Shown: positions 40,854-49,504, counted from the first letter of the stretch. The stretch: DNA of 59,939 bases from Eubacteriales bacterium (GCA_030531595.1 JAUNND010000004.1:1-59939), one strand, 5' to 3'. Numbers and translations: made by a program. Notes: generated from the letters alone by a model not told the origin.

Positions 40854-42800
40854 ATGAGTGAAGAAATAAGCAGAGAACAGTCTCAGGAAGAGCTGTCTGA
40901 AATTTTACAGGTCCGGCGCGATAAGCTTTCAGAGCTGCAAAAGGCGGGAAGAAATCCCTTTGAACAGACAAGGTTCGTCCGGAGCGCCTGGTCTTCCGAA
41001 ATAAAAGACAACTATGACAGTTTTGACGGAAAAAGCGTTTCCGTTGCCGGACGTATCATGTCCAAACGCGGTATGGGCAAAGCTATTTTCTGCCATATAA
41101 AGGATGACAAGGGACTTTTACAGCTCTATGTCCGTTCCGACGCGGTCAGTGAACAGGAATTTACCGATTTCCGCAAGTATGACATCGGAGATATCATCGG
41201 CGTAGAGGGCTATGTTTTCAAGACCAAGACCGAAGAGATCTCCGTCCATGTTCAGAAGGTTATCCTTCTCTCCAAATCTCTCCGACCTCTGCCGGAGAAG
41301 TTCCACGGTATGACGAATACAGAGCTTAAATACCGCCAGAGATATGTTGATCTGATCGTCAACGAGGACAGCCGCCGCAATTTTGAAATCCGTTCGAAGT
41401 TTATCTCCTATGTCCGCCGGTTCCTCGACAACAGAGGGTATCTTGAAGTCGAAACTCCTGTTTTGAATACCATTTCCGGCGGCGCCACAGCCAGACCTTT
41501 CATCACGCACCACAATACTCTTGATATAGATATGTTCCTTCGCATCGCAACTGAGCTCAACCTCAAGCGCCTGATAGTCGGCGGCATGGAGAGAGTTTAT
41601 GAGATAGGCCGTATCTTCCGCAACGAGGGCATGGACACACGCCACAATCCGGAGTTTACTTCCGTTGAGCTATATGAGTCCTATGCGGATTTCAATGACA
41701 TGATGAATCTGTTTGAAGACCTTCTTGCAGGTGCTGCAAAGGAGATCCTCGGCACATACGATGTGACATGGCAGGGCAGGGAAGTAAGCCTCAAGCCTCC
41801 CTTCCGCCGCCTGACCATGGCGGAGGCCGTCAAGGAATATCTCGGTGTTGACTTTATGGCGATCACGGATGACGCCGAAGCCGTTGCGGCGGCAAAGAGC
41901 GTCGGCGTTGATATGGATAAGGTGGAGCCCACCTGGGGCCACGCGCTTTATGAGTGCTATGACCAGAAGGTAGAGGAGCAGATGATCCAGCCCACCTTTA
42001 TCACCATGCATCCTGTTGATGTATCGCCTCTTGCCAAGCGCAGCCCGAAGGATCCGAGACTGACTGAGCGTTTTGAGCTGTTTATCTGCTGCAGCGAGAT
42101 GGGCAACGCATTCTCCGAGCTTAACGATCCCATTGACCAGAAGCAGAGATTTATCAAGCAGATGGAGATGCGTGCCAAGGGTGACGATGAGGCGGGCATG
42201 ATGGACGATGACTTTATCAATGCCCTTGAGTACGGTATGCCTCCCACCGGCGGTCTCGGCATCGGTATCGACCGCTGTGTCATGCTCCTTACCGGTGCAA
42301 GCTCGATAAGAGACGTTATCCTTTTCCCGACGATGAAGCCTCTTGATATGCCCAAAAAGGAAGAAAAGGCTGTTGAGGAGGTAAGGTGCTGCTGTGATAC
42401 CGCTCCCGCTGAGGAAGAGAAGATAGACTTTTCAAATGTTCAGATAGAGCCGATGTTTGCCGATTTTGTTGACTTTGAGACCTTTGCCAGAGCTGATTTT
42501 CGTGCCGTAAAGGTTTTGAAGTGCGAAGCCGTGAAGAAGTCAAAGAAGCTTCTGAATTTCACTCTTGATGACGGCTCAGGCAATGAGAGAACTATTTTAA
42601 GCGGCATCCATGCTTATTATGAGCCGGAAGAGCTTATCGGCAAGACGCTGATCGCCATTACAAATCTGCCGCCGCGTCCTATGATGGGCATTGAATCCTG
42701 CGGTATGCTGCTTTCGGCGATCCACCATGAAAACGATGAAGAGAAGCTGCATCTTTTAATGGTCGATAACCGCATCCCTGCGGGTGCGAAGCTGTACTAA
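40854..42800 (+). CDS. lysS: lysyl-tRNA synthetase (class II) with C-terminal Trbp111-type domain
   Basis: A 648-residue protein; ATG 40854 with SD ATAGGTGG. It has the OB-fold anticodon domain (about 60-170; VAGRIMSKRGMGKAIFCHIKD), then the class II core: motif 2 YEIGRIFRNEGMDTRHNPEFT and motif 3 GGLGIGIDRCVMLLTGASSI, RDVILFP. Normal LysRS ends soon after (about 500 residues). Here a Cys/Glu-rich linker (RCCCDTAPAEEEK, about 515) joins a 120-residue OB domain (about 525-648; DFETFARADFRAVKVL, PPRPMMGIESCGMLLSA) of the Trbp111/MetRS-beta type, a general tRNA elbow-binding domain. The fusion should raise tRNA affinity. It charges tRNA-Lys. Confidence 0.95.
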   Translation: MSEEISREQSQEELSEILQVRRDKLSELQKAGRNPFEQTRFVRSAWSSEIKDNYDSFDGKSVSVAGRIMSKRGMGKAIFCHIKDDKGLLQLYVRSDAVSEQEFTDFRKYDIGDIIGVEGYVFKTKTEEISVHVQKVILLSKSLRPLPEKFHGMTNTELKYRQRYVDLIVNEDSRRNFEIRSKFISYVRRFLDNRGYLEVETPVLNTISGGATARPFITHHNTLDIDMFLRIATELNLKRLIVGGMERVYEIGRIFRNEGMDTRHNPEFTSVELYESYADFNDMMNLFEDLLAGAAKEILGTYDVTWQGREVSLKPPFRRLTMAEAVKEYLGVDFMAITDDAEAVAAAKSVGVDMDKVEPTWGHALYECYDQKVEEQMIQPTFITMHPVDVSPLAKRSPKDPRLTERFELFICCSEMGNAFSELNDPIDQKQRFIKQMEMRAKGDDEAGMMDDDFINALEYGMPPTGGLGIGIDRCVMLLTGASSIRDVILFPTMKPLDMPKKEEKAVEEVRCCCDTAPAEEEKIDFSNVQIEPMFADFVDFETFARADFRAVKVLKCEAVKKSKKLLNFTLDDGSGNERTILSGIHAYYEPEELIGKTLIAITNLPPRPMMGIESCGMLLSAIHHENDEEKLHLLMVDNRIPAGAKLY

Positions 42801-42964
42801 GGAAACACTGATTAATTCGCCGAGAGCAGATGCCGAGGAAATTTGTGCTATGACGACGGCACTTTTTCGCAGGAATACTTTGTGTATTTCAAGGAAAAGC
42901 GACTAAGTCAGCGCGCAAATTGTCCGGCAGATGCCGAAGGTGAATTGATCAGCGTTTCCCTAAG
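42799..42964. repeat. MITE-like inverted-repeat element
   Basis: The ends are inverted copies of about 24 bp: TAAGGAAACACTGATTAATT at the left (42798-42821) and, reversed, TAGGGAAACGCTGATCAATT at the right (42940-42963), about 20 of 24 matching. Both ends begin with TA, as expected for Tc1/mariner-IS630-type insertions. A second inner inverted similarity is AGCAGATGCCGAGGAAATTT (42826-42845) against CAAATTGTCCGGCAGATGCC. It carries no gene. The lysS stop codon lies in or at its left end. Confidence 0.6.
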
Positions 42965-43083
42965 GCAATAGCGCACCGCTCGGCTGCCTACGGGTATTTA
43001 TCGTCGGACCTCTGCTCGGCGCGGCATTTGCCGCCTGCGTCTGCAAGGCCATCGAAAAGAAAGACCGATCTTTTCCGACATAA
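42964..43083 (+). pseudogene. 3' relic of an aquaporin/MIP-family gene
   Basis: One frame from 42964 to the TAA at 43081 reads GNSAPLGCLRVFIVGPLLGA, then AFAACVCKAIEKKD. The segment VFIVGPLLGAAFAA is the last transmembrane helix of MIP channels (family pattern 'yivGPllGAalAA'). Nothing upstream encodes the rest; the MITE-like element abuts directly. A terminator follows. This is the tail of a channel gene, the rest being lost or replaced by the element. Confidence 0.6.
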
Positions 43084-43129
43084 AAAACACTCTCCGTTCA
43101 ATTTGAAATTTGAGCGGAGAGTGTTTTTT
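43082..43129. terminator. bidirectional terminator
   Basis: A perfect 15-bp stem AAAAAACACTCTCCG (43082-43096) pairs with 43115-43129. On the minus strand it includes the stop codon of the beta-helix gene and ends the amino-sugar operon; on the plus strand it ends the aquaporin relic. Confidence 0.85.
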
Positions 43130-43787
43130 ATTTCTTGGTGACGATCTCGCCGGCATTTTTATAAATGCTGTTCGGAGGTATAACGCCTCTTACGCAGGAG
43201 GTGGGGTAGATGTTTGAGTTTCTGCCCACAACTGTGCCGGGATTAAGGACGCTGTTGCAGCCGACCTCAACGCAGTCACCGAGCATCGCACCGACTTTTT
43301 TGCGGCCCGTATCAACATGGTTTCCGACTTCTTTGACAACAACATGAGTTTTATCGGATTTGACGTTGCTTGTGATAGAACCGGCGCCCATGTGTGCGAG
43401 ATGACCTAAAACAGAGTCGCCGACATAGTTGTAATGAGGAACCTGAACGCCGTCAAAAAGGACAACATTTTTCAGCTCTGTTGAGTTTCCGACGACAGCT
43501 CCTTTGCCGACGATCGCACTGCCGCGGATAAATGCGCAGTGCCTGATCTCAGCGCCGTGATCGATGATACAGGGAGAGCCGATATACGCAGAGGGGAACA
43601 CGGTCGCGTCCTTCGCTATCCAGACGCCCTCGGCAGGATGATCAAACTCATCCTCACTGAGAGTATCGCCCAGCTTTAATATAAACGGCTTGATCTCGTC
43701 GAGCACTTCCCAGGGATAGGTCTTTCCTTCAAAAAGCTTGGCTGCGATTGTTTTGTTCAGATCGTACAGTTCTTTGATCTCTGTCAT
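43128..43787 (-). CDS. GlmU acetyltransferase-like left-handed beta-helix protein
   Basis: The 219-residue protein consists of hexapeptide repeats from about residue 50 to 205 (ATVFPSAYIGSPCIIDHGAE, IVGKGAVVGNSTELKN, GAMLGDCVEVGCNSVLNPGT). The segment VPHYNYVGDSVLGHLAHMGA aligns with the GlmU acetyltransferase site, whose catalytic His sits in GHLTYLGD; the His is kept. There is no uridylyltransferase domain. It overlaps glmM by one base and follows a NagB-like gene, so it may acetylate glucosamine 1-phosphate or a related sugar phosphate, splitting the two GlmU activities between genes. Database labels for such proteins vary; acetyl donor use is inferred. Confidence 0.75.
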   Translation of the reverse strand: MTEIKELYDLNKTIAAKLFEGKTYPWEVLDEIKPFILKLGDTLSEDEFDHPAEGVWIAKDATVFPSAYIGSPCIIDHGAEIRHCAFIRGSAIVGKGAVVGNSTELKNVVLFDGVQVPHYNYVGDSVLGHLAHMGAGSITSNVKSDKTHVVVKEVGNHVDTGRKKVGAMLGDCVEVGCNSVLNPGTVVGRNSNIYPTSCVRGVIPPNSIYKNAGEIVTKK

Positions 43788-45136
43788 TATTTCACCTTGA
43801 TAAGCTTTCCTGCCTGTTTCATGGCATCGATTATAAAGTCAACCTTTTCTTCACACAGCTCTGCCGTGCCTGCCTCGACCATGACTCTCAGAAGAGGCTC
43901 CGTGCCGCTCTTTCGGAGAACGACGCGTCCTTCGCTGCCAAGCTCCTTTTCTGCCTGTTCAACGGCGCTCTTTACTTCTTCGCAGGAGAGAGTCTCGTCC
44001 TTGTCTGTAACGACAACATTTTTAAGCTTCTGAGGGTACATCGTCATCCCGGAGGCAAGTACGGACAGAGGAAGCTTGCTCTCGGTAATGCATTCCATGA
44101 TCTTGATGGCGGTAAGGATACCGTCACCGGTGTTGGCGAGGCGGCCGAAAATGATATGCCCGGACTGCTCACCGCCTATAAGATGCCCGTTCAGCCGCAT
44201 ATTTTCCGCGACATATTTATCGCCCACAGCGGTCTTTTCATAGCCTATTCCGAGAGCGTCAAGAGCTTTGTAAAGCCCCATGTTTGACATGATCGTAGTA
44301 ACGACCTTCGAATTGCCGAGTTTGCCCTTTTCCAGCATATACTTGGCGTTTACATACATGATATGGTCGCCGTTGATGATATTGCCTTTGTCATCGACGG
44401 CAAGGCATCTGTCGGCGTCACCGTCAAAGGCAAAACCGACGTCAAGCTTGTTTTCGATAACAAATTTCCGCAGGTTTTCGATATGCGTTGAGCCGCAGTC
44501 CACGTTGATATTCAGACCGTCGGGGCGATTGGCGATAACATAGGTATCGGCGCCCAGAGCATCAAAAACACTTTTTGCCATCTGCCATGTGCTTCCGTTT
44601 GCACAGTCGAGACCGATGCGGTAGTCCTTGTAGGAGCGTGTGGCAAGAGAGATAAGATAGCCTATATAGCGGTTTCGACCGGCTGCATAATCAACCGTCC
44701 TGCCGATATTCTCACCTGTCGCAAAGGGGAGCGGCTCATTGCCGTCAAGATATGCTTCGATCCCGTCGAGGATCGAATCGTCCATTTTTTCGCCGTTGGA
44801 ATTGATAAGCTTGATCCCGTTATCATAATAGGGATTATGGCTTGCGGAGATCATGATACCGCAGTCAAAATCATCTGCGCGGGCAATGTAGGAAACACTT
44901 GGTGTACTTGTCACATGGAGAAGATATGCGTCGGCTCCGGAAGCGGTCAGACCGGCACAGAGCGCCGCTTCAAACATATAGCTTGAACGTCTCGTGTCTT
45001 TTCCGATAACTACCTTAGCCTTACGGTCTTTTCCGAAAAACCATCCCAGATATCTGCCGATCCTGAAAGCGTGCTCAACATTGAGCTCCTTGTTCGCTTC
45101 ACCGCGAAAACCGTCTGTTCCGAAATATTTTCCCAT
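43787..45136 (-). CDS. glmM: phosphoglucosamine mutase
   Basis: The 449-residue enzyme converts glucosamine 6-phosphate to glucosamine 1-phosphate for cell-wall UDP-GlcNAc. The start KYFGTDGFRGEAN is the family hallmark. The phosphoserine loop GIMISASHNPYYDNGIK is near residue 100, the metal loop FAFDGDADRCLAVD near 235, the sugar loop GGEQSGHIIF near 320 and the phosphate loop LRKSGTEPLLRVM near 405. Minus-strand operon: NagB-like, glmM (26-nt gap), then the beta-helix gene (1-nt overlap). SD AGGAGG. Confidence 0.96.
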   Translation of the reverse strand: MGKYFGTDGFRGEANKELNVEHAFRIGRYLGWFFGKDRKAKVVIGKDTRRSSYMFEAALCAGLTASGADAYLLHVTSTPSVSYIARADDFDCGIMISASHNPYYDNGIKLINSNGEKMDDSILDGIEAYLDGNEPLPFATGENIGRTVDYAAGRNRYIGYLISLATRSYKDYRIGLDCANGSTWQMAKSVFDALGADTYVIANRPDGLNINVDCGSTHIENLRKFVIENKLDVGFAFDGDADRCLAVDDKGNIINGDHIMYVNAKYMLEKGKLGNSKVVTTIMSNMGLYKALDALGIGYEKTAVGDKYVAENMRLNGHLIGGEQSGHIIFGRLANTGDGILTAIKIMECITESKLPLSVLASGMTMYPQKLKNVVVTDKDETLSCEEVKSAVEQAEKELGSEGRVVLRKSGTEPLLRVMVEAGTAELCEEKVDFIIDAMKQAGKLIKVK

Positions 45137-45162
45137 AAAATCCTCCTGAAGAGTAAGATTAA

Positions 45163-45840
45163 TTAAATTTCCGATGAAGCTTCTCTGTCCAAAAGGACAG
45201 TGACATTCATCGGTATCTGTAAAAAGGCCGCCGGTGTTGCCGGATCATTTCTCGCATAGAGCATTTTAAACACGGCTTTCGATCTGTCGCTTCCGAATGC
45301 GGCGACATATATGTTCTTTGCAGCTGTTATTGTTTTTATTCCCATCGTCAGACCGCGATCCGAAACGGAAGGTAAATACCGAAGCTCATCCTTTGTGAAA
45401 GAAGAGAGCTTCGCAATATGAGTCAGGGAGGAAAAAGAGGTGCCGGATCCGTTAAATCCGATCCCGGCATTCATGCCGATACCCATAAACAAAGCGTCGA
45501 TACCGCCGGAGCGTCCGATAATATCGTCATATTCCGCGAAGTTATCTTCGCTGAGCAGAAAAATATTATCTTCCGCGGCGTTGATCCTGCTCAGCAATCT
45601 GCGCTCTATGATTTCTGCCATTGAACGGGAACCGGCAATTTCCGTGATGCTGAAAAACTTTACCCGGGAGAAATCGGCCTTCTGTTTTTCGCAGGAAGAT
45701 GCCAGAGCGTCAAAAAGACCGTAAAGACAGGGCTCTCCCGAAAAAGCAAGAACTGCATCCGGCTTTTTGGCGATCAGTTTAATGATTTCCGATGAACAGA
45801 AAGCAGAAGCGGCTTCAAAATCGGAAATAATTGTTTTCAT
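45163..45840 (-). CDS. NagB-like protein lacking catalytic residues
   Basis: A 225-residue protein from ATG 45840 (SD AGGAG; upstream in-frame codons have no SD). The fold is that of glucosamine-6-phosphate deaminase/6-phosphogluconolactonase: LAFSGEPCLYGLFDAL as phosphate loop, VKFFSITEIAGSRSM, and ALFMGIGMNAGIGFNGSGTS. In active NagB this last motif is GIGxDGHIGFNEP, with Asp141, His143 and Glu148 catalytic, and Asp72 lies in FFNMDEY. Here these positions are Asn, Gly, Gly and Thr. It is probably not a deaminase; it may bind an amino-sugar phosphate as a sensor or allosteric partner of the glmM step just downstream. Divergent DUF421 starts 42 nt away. Confidence 0.75.
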   Translation of the reverse strand: MKTIISDFEAASAFCSSEIIKLIAKKPDAVLAFSGEPCLYGLFDALASSCEKQKADFSRVKFFSITEIAGSRSMAEIIERRLLSRINAAEDNIFLLSEDNFAEYDDIIGRSGGIDALFMGIGMNAGIGFNGSGTSFSSLTHIAKLSSFTKDELRYLPSVSDRGLTMGIKTITAAKNIYVAAFGSDRSKAVFKMLYARNDPATPAAFLQIPMNVTVLLDREASSEI

Positions 45841-45882
45841 ATTTTTCTCCTGCCTTATACAAACTATATCCGGGTGAGGAAA

Positions 45883-46560
45883 ATGATAATCATAATCATA
45901 AGAACGCTTATAATTTATTTCTCGCTGCTGCTGATCATGCGCGTTATGGGAAAGCGTCAGCTCGGAGAAATGGAGCTGACTGAGTTTGTGGTCGCGGTGC
46001 TGGTGGCGGATCTTGCGGCAAACCCGCTGCAGGATCTCGGGATCCCGATGATAAACGGTATCGTACCGATCATAACGCTGTTTTGCTGTGAAGTTCTGCT
46101 GACATGGATCGGCGGAAAAAGTATCCGATTTCGTGCGATAATGTTTGATAAGCCGAGCATCCTGATAGAGCACGGCAGGATCGATCCTGCAGAAATGGCA
46201 AAAAACAGGTTTACCCCCGAGGAGCTCATGAAGGCGCTCAGAGCCAAGGACTGTGTGGATGTTTCAAAGATCCAGTATGCGATACTTGAGACCGACGGTA
46301 AGATAAGCATACTGAAAGAGCCTGCGGAAGCGCCGGTGAGTGCAAAGCAGTTCGGAGCCGAGATACCGCATAAGGGACTTCCGCATATTGTCATCAGCGA
46401 GGGAAGGATCATCAGCGACAATCTCGCAATAGCGGGCTTCGATGAGCGGTGGCTTGAAGAGCGGATAAAGACGACAAAGTATTCTTCCGCAAAAGATATA
46501 TATATTATGACAGTCGATGAAGCGGGGAATGTATATATTTCGGGAAAGGACGGCAGATGA
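45883..46560 (+). CDS. DUF421-family membrane protein (YetF-like)
   Basis: A 225-residue protein; ATG 45883 is chosen (SD GTGAGGA; GTG 45874 in frame is an alternative). It has three N-terminal helices (IIIIIRTLIIYFSLLLIMRV; ELTEFVVAVLVADLAANPL; GIVPIITLFCCEVLLTWI) after the family motif MGKRQLGEME. The cytosolic domain follows, with ILIEHGRIDPAEMAKNRFT and DVSKIQYAILETDGKISIL typical of YetF/DUF421. Its role is unknown, though spore and envelope links are known in Bacillus. It overlaps the DUF4363 gene by 4 nt, a conserved pairing. Confidence 0.9.
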   Translation: MIIIIIRTLIIYFSLLLIMRVMGKRQLGEMELTEFVVAVLVADLAANPLQDLGIPMINGIVPIITLFCCEVLLTWIGGKSIRFRAIMFDKPSILIEHGRIDPAEMAKNRFTPEELMKALRAKDCVDVSKIQYAILETDGKISILKEPAEAPVSAKQFGAEIPHKGLPHIVISEGRIISDNLAIAGFDERWLEERIKTTKYSSAKDIYIMTVDEAGNVYISGKDGR

Positions 46561-46940
46561 AGAAACGTGAATTTACTGCGGCGGCGGTACTCGTACTTTT
46601 TGCGGTGCTCTCAGTATGGAATCTGAAAACTGTTGACTCGCTCACCGATGAGCTGATCATCTGCATCGTGAAATCACAGGAGTGCTCTGAAAAGCTGGAT
46701 ATAAAAGGCGCGGAAAAGAATGTTGATGAAGCTATTGAAAGATGGCTGAACGCAGACGGATATACGCACATTTTTATACGCCACAGCGAGATCGACAGCA
46801 CATCAGATGCGCTGTATGAACTGAAAGAGGCAATACAGACCGAAGAGGCGACTCATCTGAAAGCGGCATACGAAAAGGTCCGTTATCATCTTGAGAGCAT
46901 AAACTCCATGGAGCACCCGTCAATCGGCAGTATTCTTTGA
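46557..46940 (+). CDS. DUF4363-family protein
   Basis: The 127-residue protein has one N-terminal membrane helix ([17 protein letters not shown]) and a helical extracellular part ([20 protein letters not shown]... [20 protein letters not shown]). The motif [19 protein letters not shown] marks DUF4363. It is translated together with DUF421 (ATGA overlap), so both probably form one membrane complex. Its last 21 nt overlap the end of nrdR on the other strand. Confidence 0.85.
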   Translation: MKKREFTAAAVLVLFAVLSVWNLKTVDSLTDELIICIVKSQECSEKLDIKGAEKNVDEAIERWLNADGYTHIFIRHSEIDSTSDALYELKEAIQTEEATHLKAAYEKVRYHLESINSMEHPSIGSIL

Positions 46941-47396
46941 GTCGCTTTCGGTGAGAAGCTTTGACAGCTCCTCCATAAATGTGTTGATATCCTTGAAGCT
47001 GCGGTATACGGAGGCAAATCTGACATATGCGACCTCGTCAATGGATTTCAGTCTTGCCATGACCATTTCGCCGACTTCGATCGTCTTTACCTCGCGTTCA
47101 AGTCCGCCCATAAGCTCCTGCTCAATGTCGTCGGCGATCTGTTCAAGCTGAGAAAGGGTCACTGGACGTTTTTCACAGGCTCTTACCATACCGTTGATCA
47201 GCTTGACCTTGTCGAAGGTCTGACGGCTGCCGTCACGCTTGACAACGACCAGAGGAAGCCGCTCGATGATCTCATAGGTGGTAAAGCGTTTTGAACAGGC
47301 GAGACACTCACGGCGGCGGCGGATAGTTGCACCTTCCTCGGCCGGCCTTGAATCGATCACTTTGCTTTCAGTGTATCCGCAAAAAGGACATTTCAT
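46920..47396 (-). CDS. nrdR: transcriptional repressor NrdR
   Basis: A 158-residue protein from ATG 47396 (SD GGGGGA; the upstream in-frame ATG adds five non-family residues). The zinc ribbon [18 protein letters not shown]...[16 protein letters not shown] is followed by the ATP-cone ([20 protein letters not shown]). It senses the dATP/ATP ratio and represses ribonucleotide reductase genes by binding NrdR boxes. The typical length is about 150-165. It is convergent with DUF4363. Confidence 0.97.
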   Translation of the reverse strand: MKCPFCGYTESKVIDSRPAEEGATIRRRRECLACSKRFTTYEIIERLPLVVVKRDGSRQTFDKVKLINGMVRACEKRPVTLSQLEQIADDIEQELMGGLEREVKTIEVGEMVMARLKSIDEVAYVRFASVYRSFKDINTFMEELSKLLTESDSKNTAD

Positions 47397-47476
47397 ATCT
47401 TTATCCCCCAATAATTTATTTTTTCGATATTATAACATATCCCGTCAAAGGCTTCTACTAAAATTTTTGTTCTTTG

Positions 47477-47513
47477 AAAAAAATCACTCTGCATAATACA
47501 GAGGCAGAGTGAT
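47477..47513 (-). terminator. terminator of the acyltransferase gene
   Basis: A 10-bp stem ATCACTCTGC/GCAGAGTGAT (47483-47492 with 47504-47513). On the minus strand it is followed by seven T. Confidence 0.85.
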
Positions 47514-47522
47514 CTGAAGCGA

Positions 47523-48545
47523 TTATTTTCCGAAAATCAGATGGAGCTTTGTTTTGTTGAAAACAAAAACGACAGGTATAACGACAACGATGCTCAAAAC
47601 ATAATGGATCAGCTTGCAGCCGAACATCGGAAGCGGCAGACGGTAAGCGATAAACTGTGCAATAGTCAGTCCGATGTGATTGAAACACATAAAGATCATG
47701 GAATTCTTTCCGATAAACTGCAGGGCGCGGTTTACACTCTTCATGGAACTGAGACTGTCAAACCAACGGAAAAAGTAGACCCAGAGTATCATCGTCATGA
47801 CAGTGTTCAGGTGCGAAAGAGGAATAATTCCCCACTCGCCGTTTCTGATATTGGGAATGGGACTGATATCGATAAGGATAAAGTTAATAAGCGATACAGA
47901 AAGGAAGATCGCGATCTTTACGGCTCTGCGTTTGATTTTAAGCAGCTGAGCATCGATAAATCCGAGTATTGTGCGTCCGTGGTAGCCTAAATAAACATAG
48001 ATCAGGACGGACATAGACGTGTCGAGACTCAGCGGCAGTCTGACCGCGGTGCAGTGATACCACAGATTGCCCGCAAGCGTAATTGCGATAACGAGTATGG
48101 CGCGGATCGGCTCTGAACGGACCGTCTTTTCAATAGCACAGAATATTATGATCGCAAAGAACATCATAGGGAGGAAATAAATAGCCGATTCAACAGGGAA
48201 GGAAGAGGTCGGCATATAAAGCACGGCGATCAGGGGAGCAATAATGTTTTTTCCGGGAGCCGCCATTGCCGCCAGCCAGATGATGTAATATACAAGACCG
48301 AAGAAATAGTAGGGAGCAAGCGTGGAGCGGCTTTTTTTTATTATATTTTCCCGGAAGCTGAGCTTTCGGCTGTAAAAATAGCCTGCCATGAACAAAAACG
48401 GGTGAACACATATATTAGAGACATACTTCGCCAGAAAAAGACTGATTCCGGAGTGAAAGTAGCTGACCATCAGAATGCATAGACCGCGCATGGAATCAAC
48501 GTATTCAACTCTGGCTTTTTTGACGGTACTTATCGTTTCAGACAT
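47523..48545 (-). CDS. acyltransferase 3-family membrane protein
   Basis: A 340-residue protein from ATG 48545 (SD CGGAGA). It has about ten transmembrane helices. The start VEYVDSMRGLCILMVSYFHS carries the family Arg and His used in acyl transfer (R/H pair near residues 18-28). Then FLFMAGYFYSRKL and PYYFFGLVYYIIWLAAM follow, and the end is AQFIAYRLPLPMFG. Members move O-acetyl or succinyl groups onto extracellular sugars or peptidoglycan. No sugar-polymer cluster is adjacent, so the acceptor is unknown. It is monocistronic and divergent from the next gene. Confidence 0.85.
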   Translation of the reverse strand: MSETISTVKKARVEYVDSMRGLCILMVSYFHSGISLFLAKYVSNICVHPFLFMAGYFYSRKLSFRENIIKKSRSTLAPYYFFGLVYYIIWLAAMAAPGKNIIAPLIAVLYMPTSSFPVESAIYFLPMMFFAIIIFCAIEKTVRSEPIRAILVIAITLAGNLWYHCTAVRLPLSLDTSMSVLIYVYLGYHGRTILGFIDAQLLKIKRRAVKIAIFLSVSLINFILIDISPIPNIRNGEWGIIPLSHLNTVMTMILWVYFFRWFDSLSSMKSVNRALQFIGKNSMIFMCFNHIGLTIAQFIAYRLPLPMFGCKLIHYVLSIVVVIPVVFVFNKTKLHLIFGK

Positions 48546-48688
48546 AAAAGAAATCTCCGAGTAAAGAATATGATAATATAGTATCACAGACCTGAAAAAA
48601 AAGAAAGACCTATTGATGTCACATTCGGACTTTGCGTGCATAAGCTGTATTGAAGTTGCTTCAAATCATTTCGGGAGGTAATGTTAAA

Positions 48689-49498
48689 TTGGCTGACACA
48701 GTGGCATCTGCGAATGCTGAAGGCTCTCCCTGCATCCGTGAAGCCGTTTGCATCAATACGAAGAAAATATTCGACAGCTGCAAGGATAAGGACTGTGTGG
48801 ATGATCTGCGCGTTTACCCGACCGTGACTTCTCAAGCCTACATTGAGAACGCCCTGAGCATTCGTCCGCGCTCTGCCGAACTGCTGTATATCAATGTCAA
48901 TGTAGAACCCATTTCATTCAACAGAGGCTATTATACCGTTGACTGTACCTATTTCTACAGAGTGACCGGCGAGACTTTCCCGGCACAGCAGCAATGCTCC
49001 GGTCTCGCGGTCTTTGACAAACGGGTAATGCTTTTCGGCAGCGAGGGGAACGTGAAGACTTATTCCTCCGACACATCGAACATATACACCAATGCAAACG
49101 ATCTGCCCGCGGCAGTCGTAAATTCTGTTGACCCGATATGCCTGCACTGCAGGCTTGTCGACTCCGAATGTCTGATCCCAACCGATATGGAGCAGCGTAC
49201 CATTCCGGCGTTTATAGCTTCCGCATTTCCCGAAGCACTCATAATGACGGATACGGCACGGCGCTGGTTCGCCACGATCGGACAGTTCAGCATCATAAGA
49301 CTGGAGAGGGATACACAGCTTCTTATTCCGGCCTATGATTACTGCATCCCCGACAAGGAGTGTCCCGGAGTATCTTCCGATGAAGATCCCTGTATGCTTT
49401 TTACAAAAATACGCTTCCCCGTGGAGGAATTCTTTCCGCCGGACAGCGTCTGCGAGTGTGACAGCTATCGGACTCTTGCCTCGTCAAACGGGAAATAG
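48689..49498 (+). CDS. conserved Cys-containing clostridial protein, unknown function
   Basis: A 269-residue protein. TTG 48689 is chosen because the SD GGGAGG lies 10 nt upstream and the upstream frame looks non-coding. It starts LADTVASANAEGSPCIREAV, CINTKKIFDSCKDKDCVDDL, with Cys at about 15, 20, 29 and 34. No signal peptide is seen. The middle is beta-rich (LLYINVNVEPISFNRGYYTV, DCTYFYRVTGETFP). The later CLHCRLVDSEC and CIPDKECPGVSSDEDPC add further Cys, and it ends FPPDSVCECDSYRTLA. I recall closely similar proteins across Clostridia, where annotators give no function. The spaced Cys suggest metal or disulfide cross-linking, possibly a spore-coat-type protein (weak inference). It ends at a terminator before the SRP RNA. 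Confidence 0.7.
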   Translation: MADTVASANAEGSPCIREAVCINTKKIFDSCKDKDCVDDLRVYPTVTSQAYIENALSIRPRSAELLYINVNVEPISFNRGYYTVDCTYFYRVTGETFPAQQQCSGLAVFDKRVMLFGSEGNVKTYSSDTSNIYTNANDLPAAVVNSVDPICLHCRLVDSECLIPTDMEQRTIPAFIASAFPEALIMTDTARRWFATIGQFSIIRLERDTQLLIPAYDYCIPDKECPGVSSDEDPCMLFTKIRFPVEEFFPPDSVCECDSYRTLASSNGK

Positions 49499-49504
49499 CC
49501 GCTT

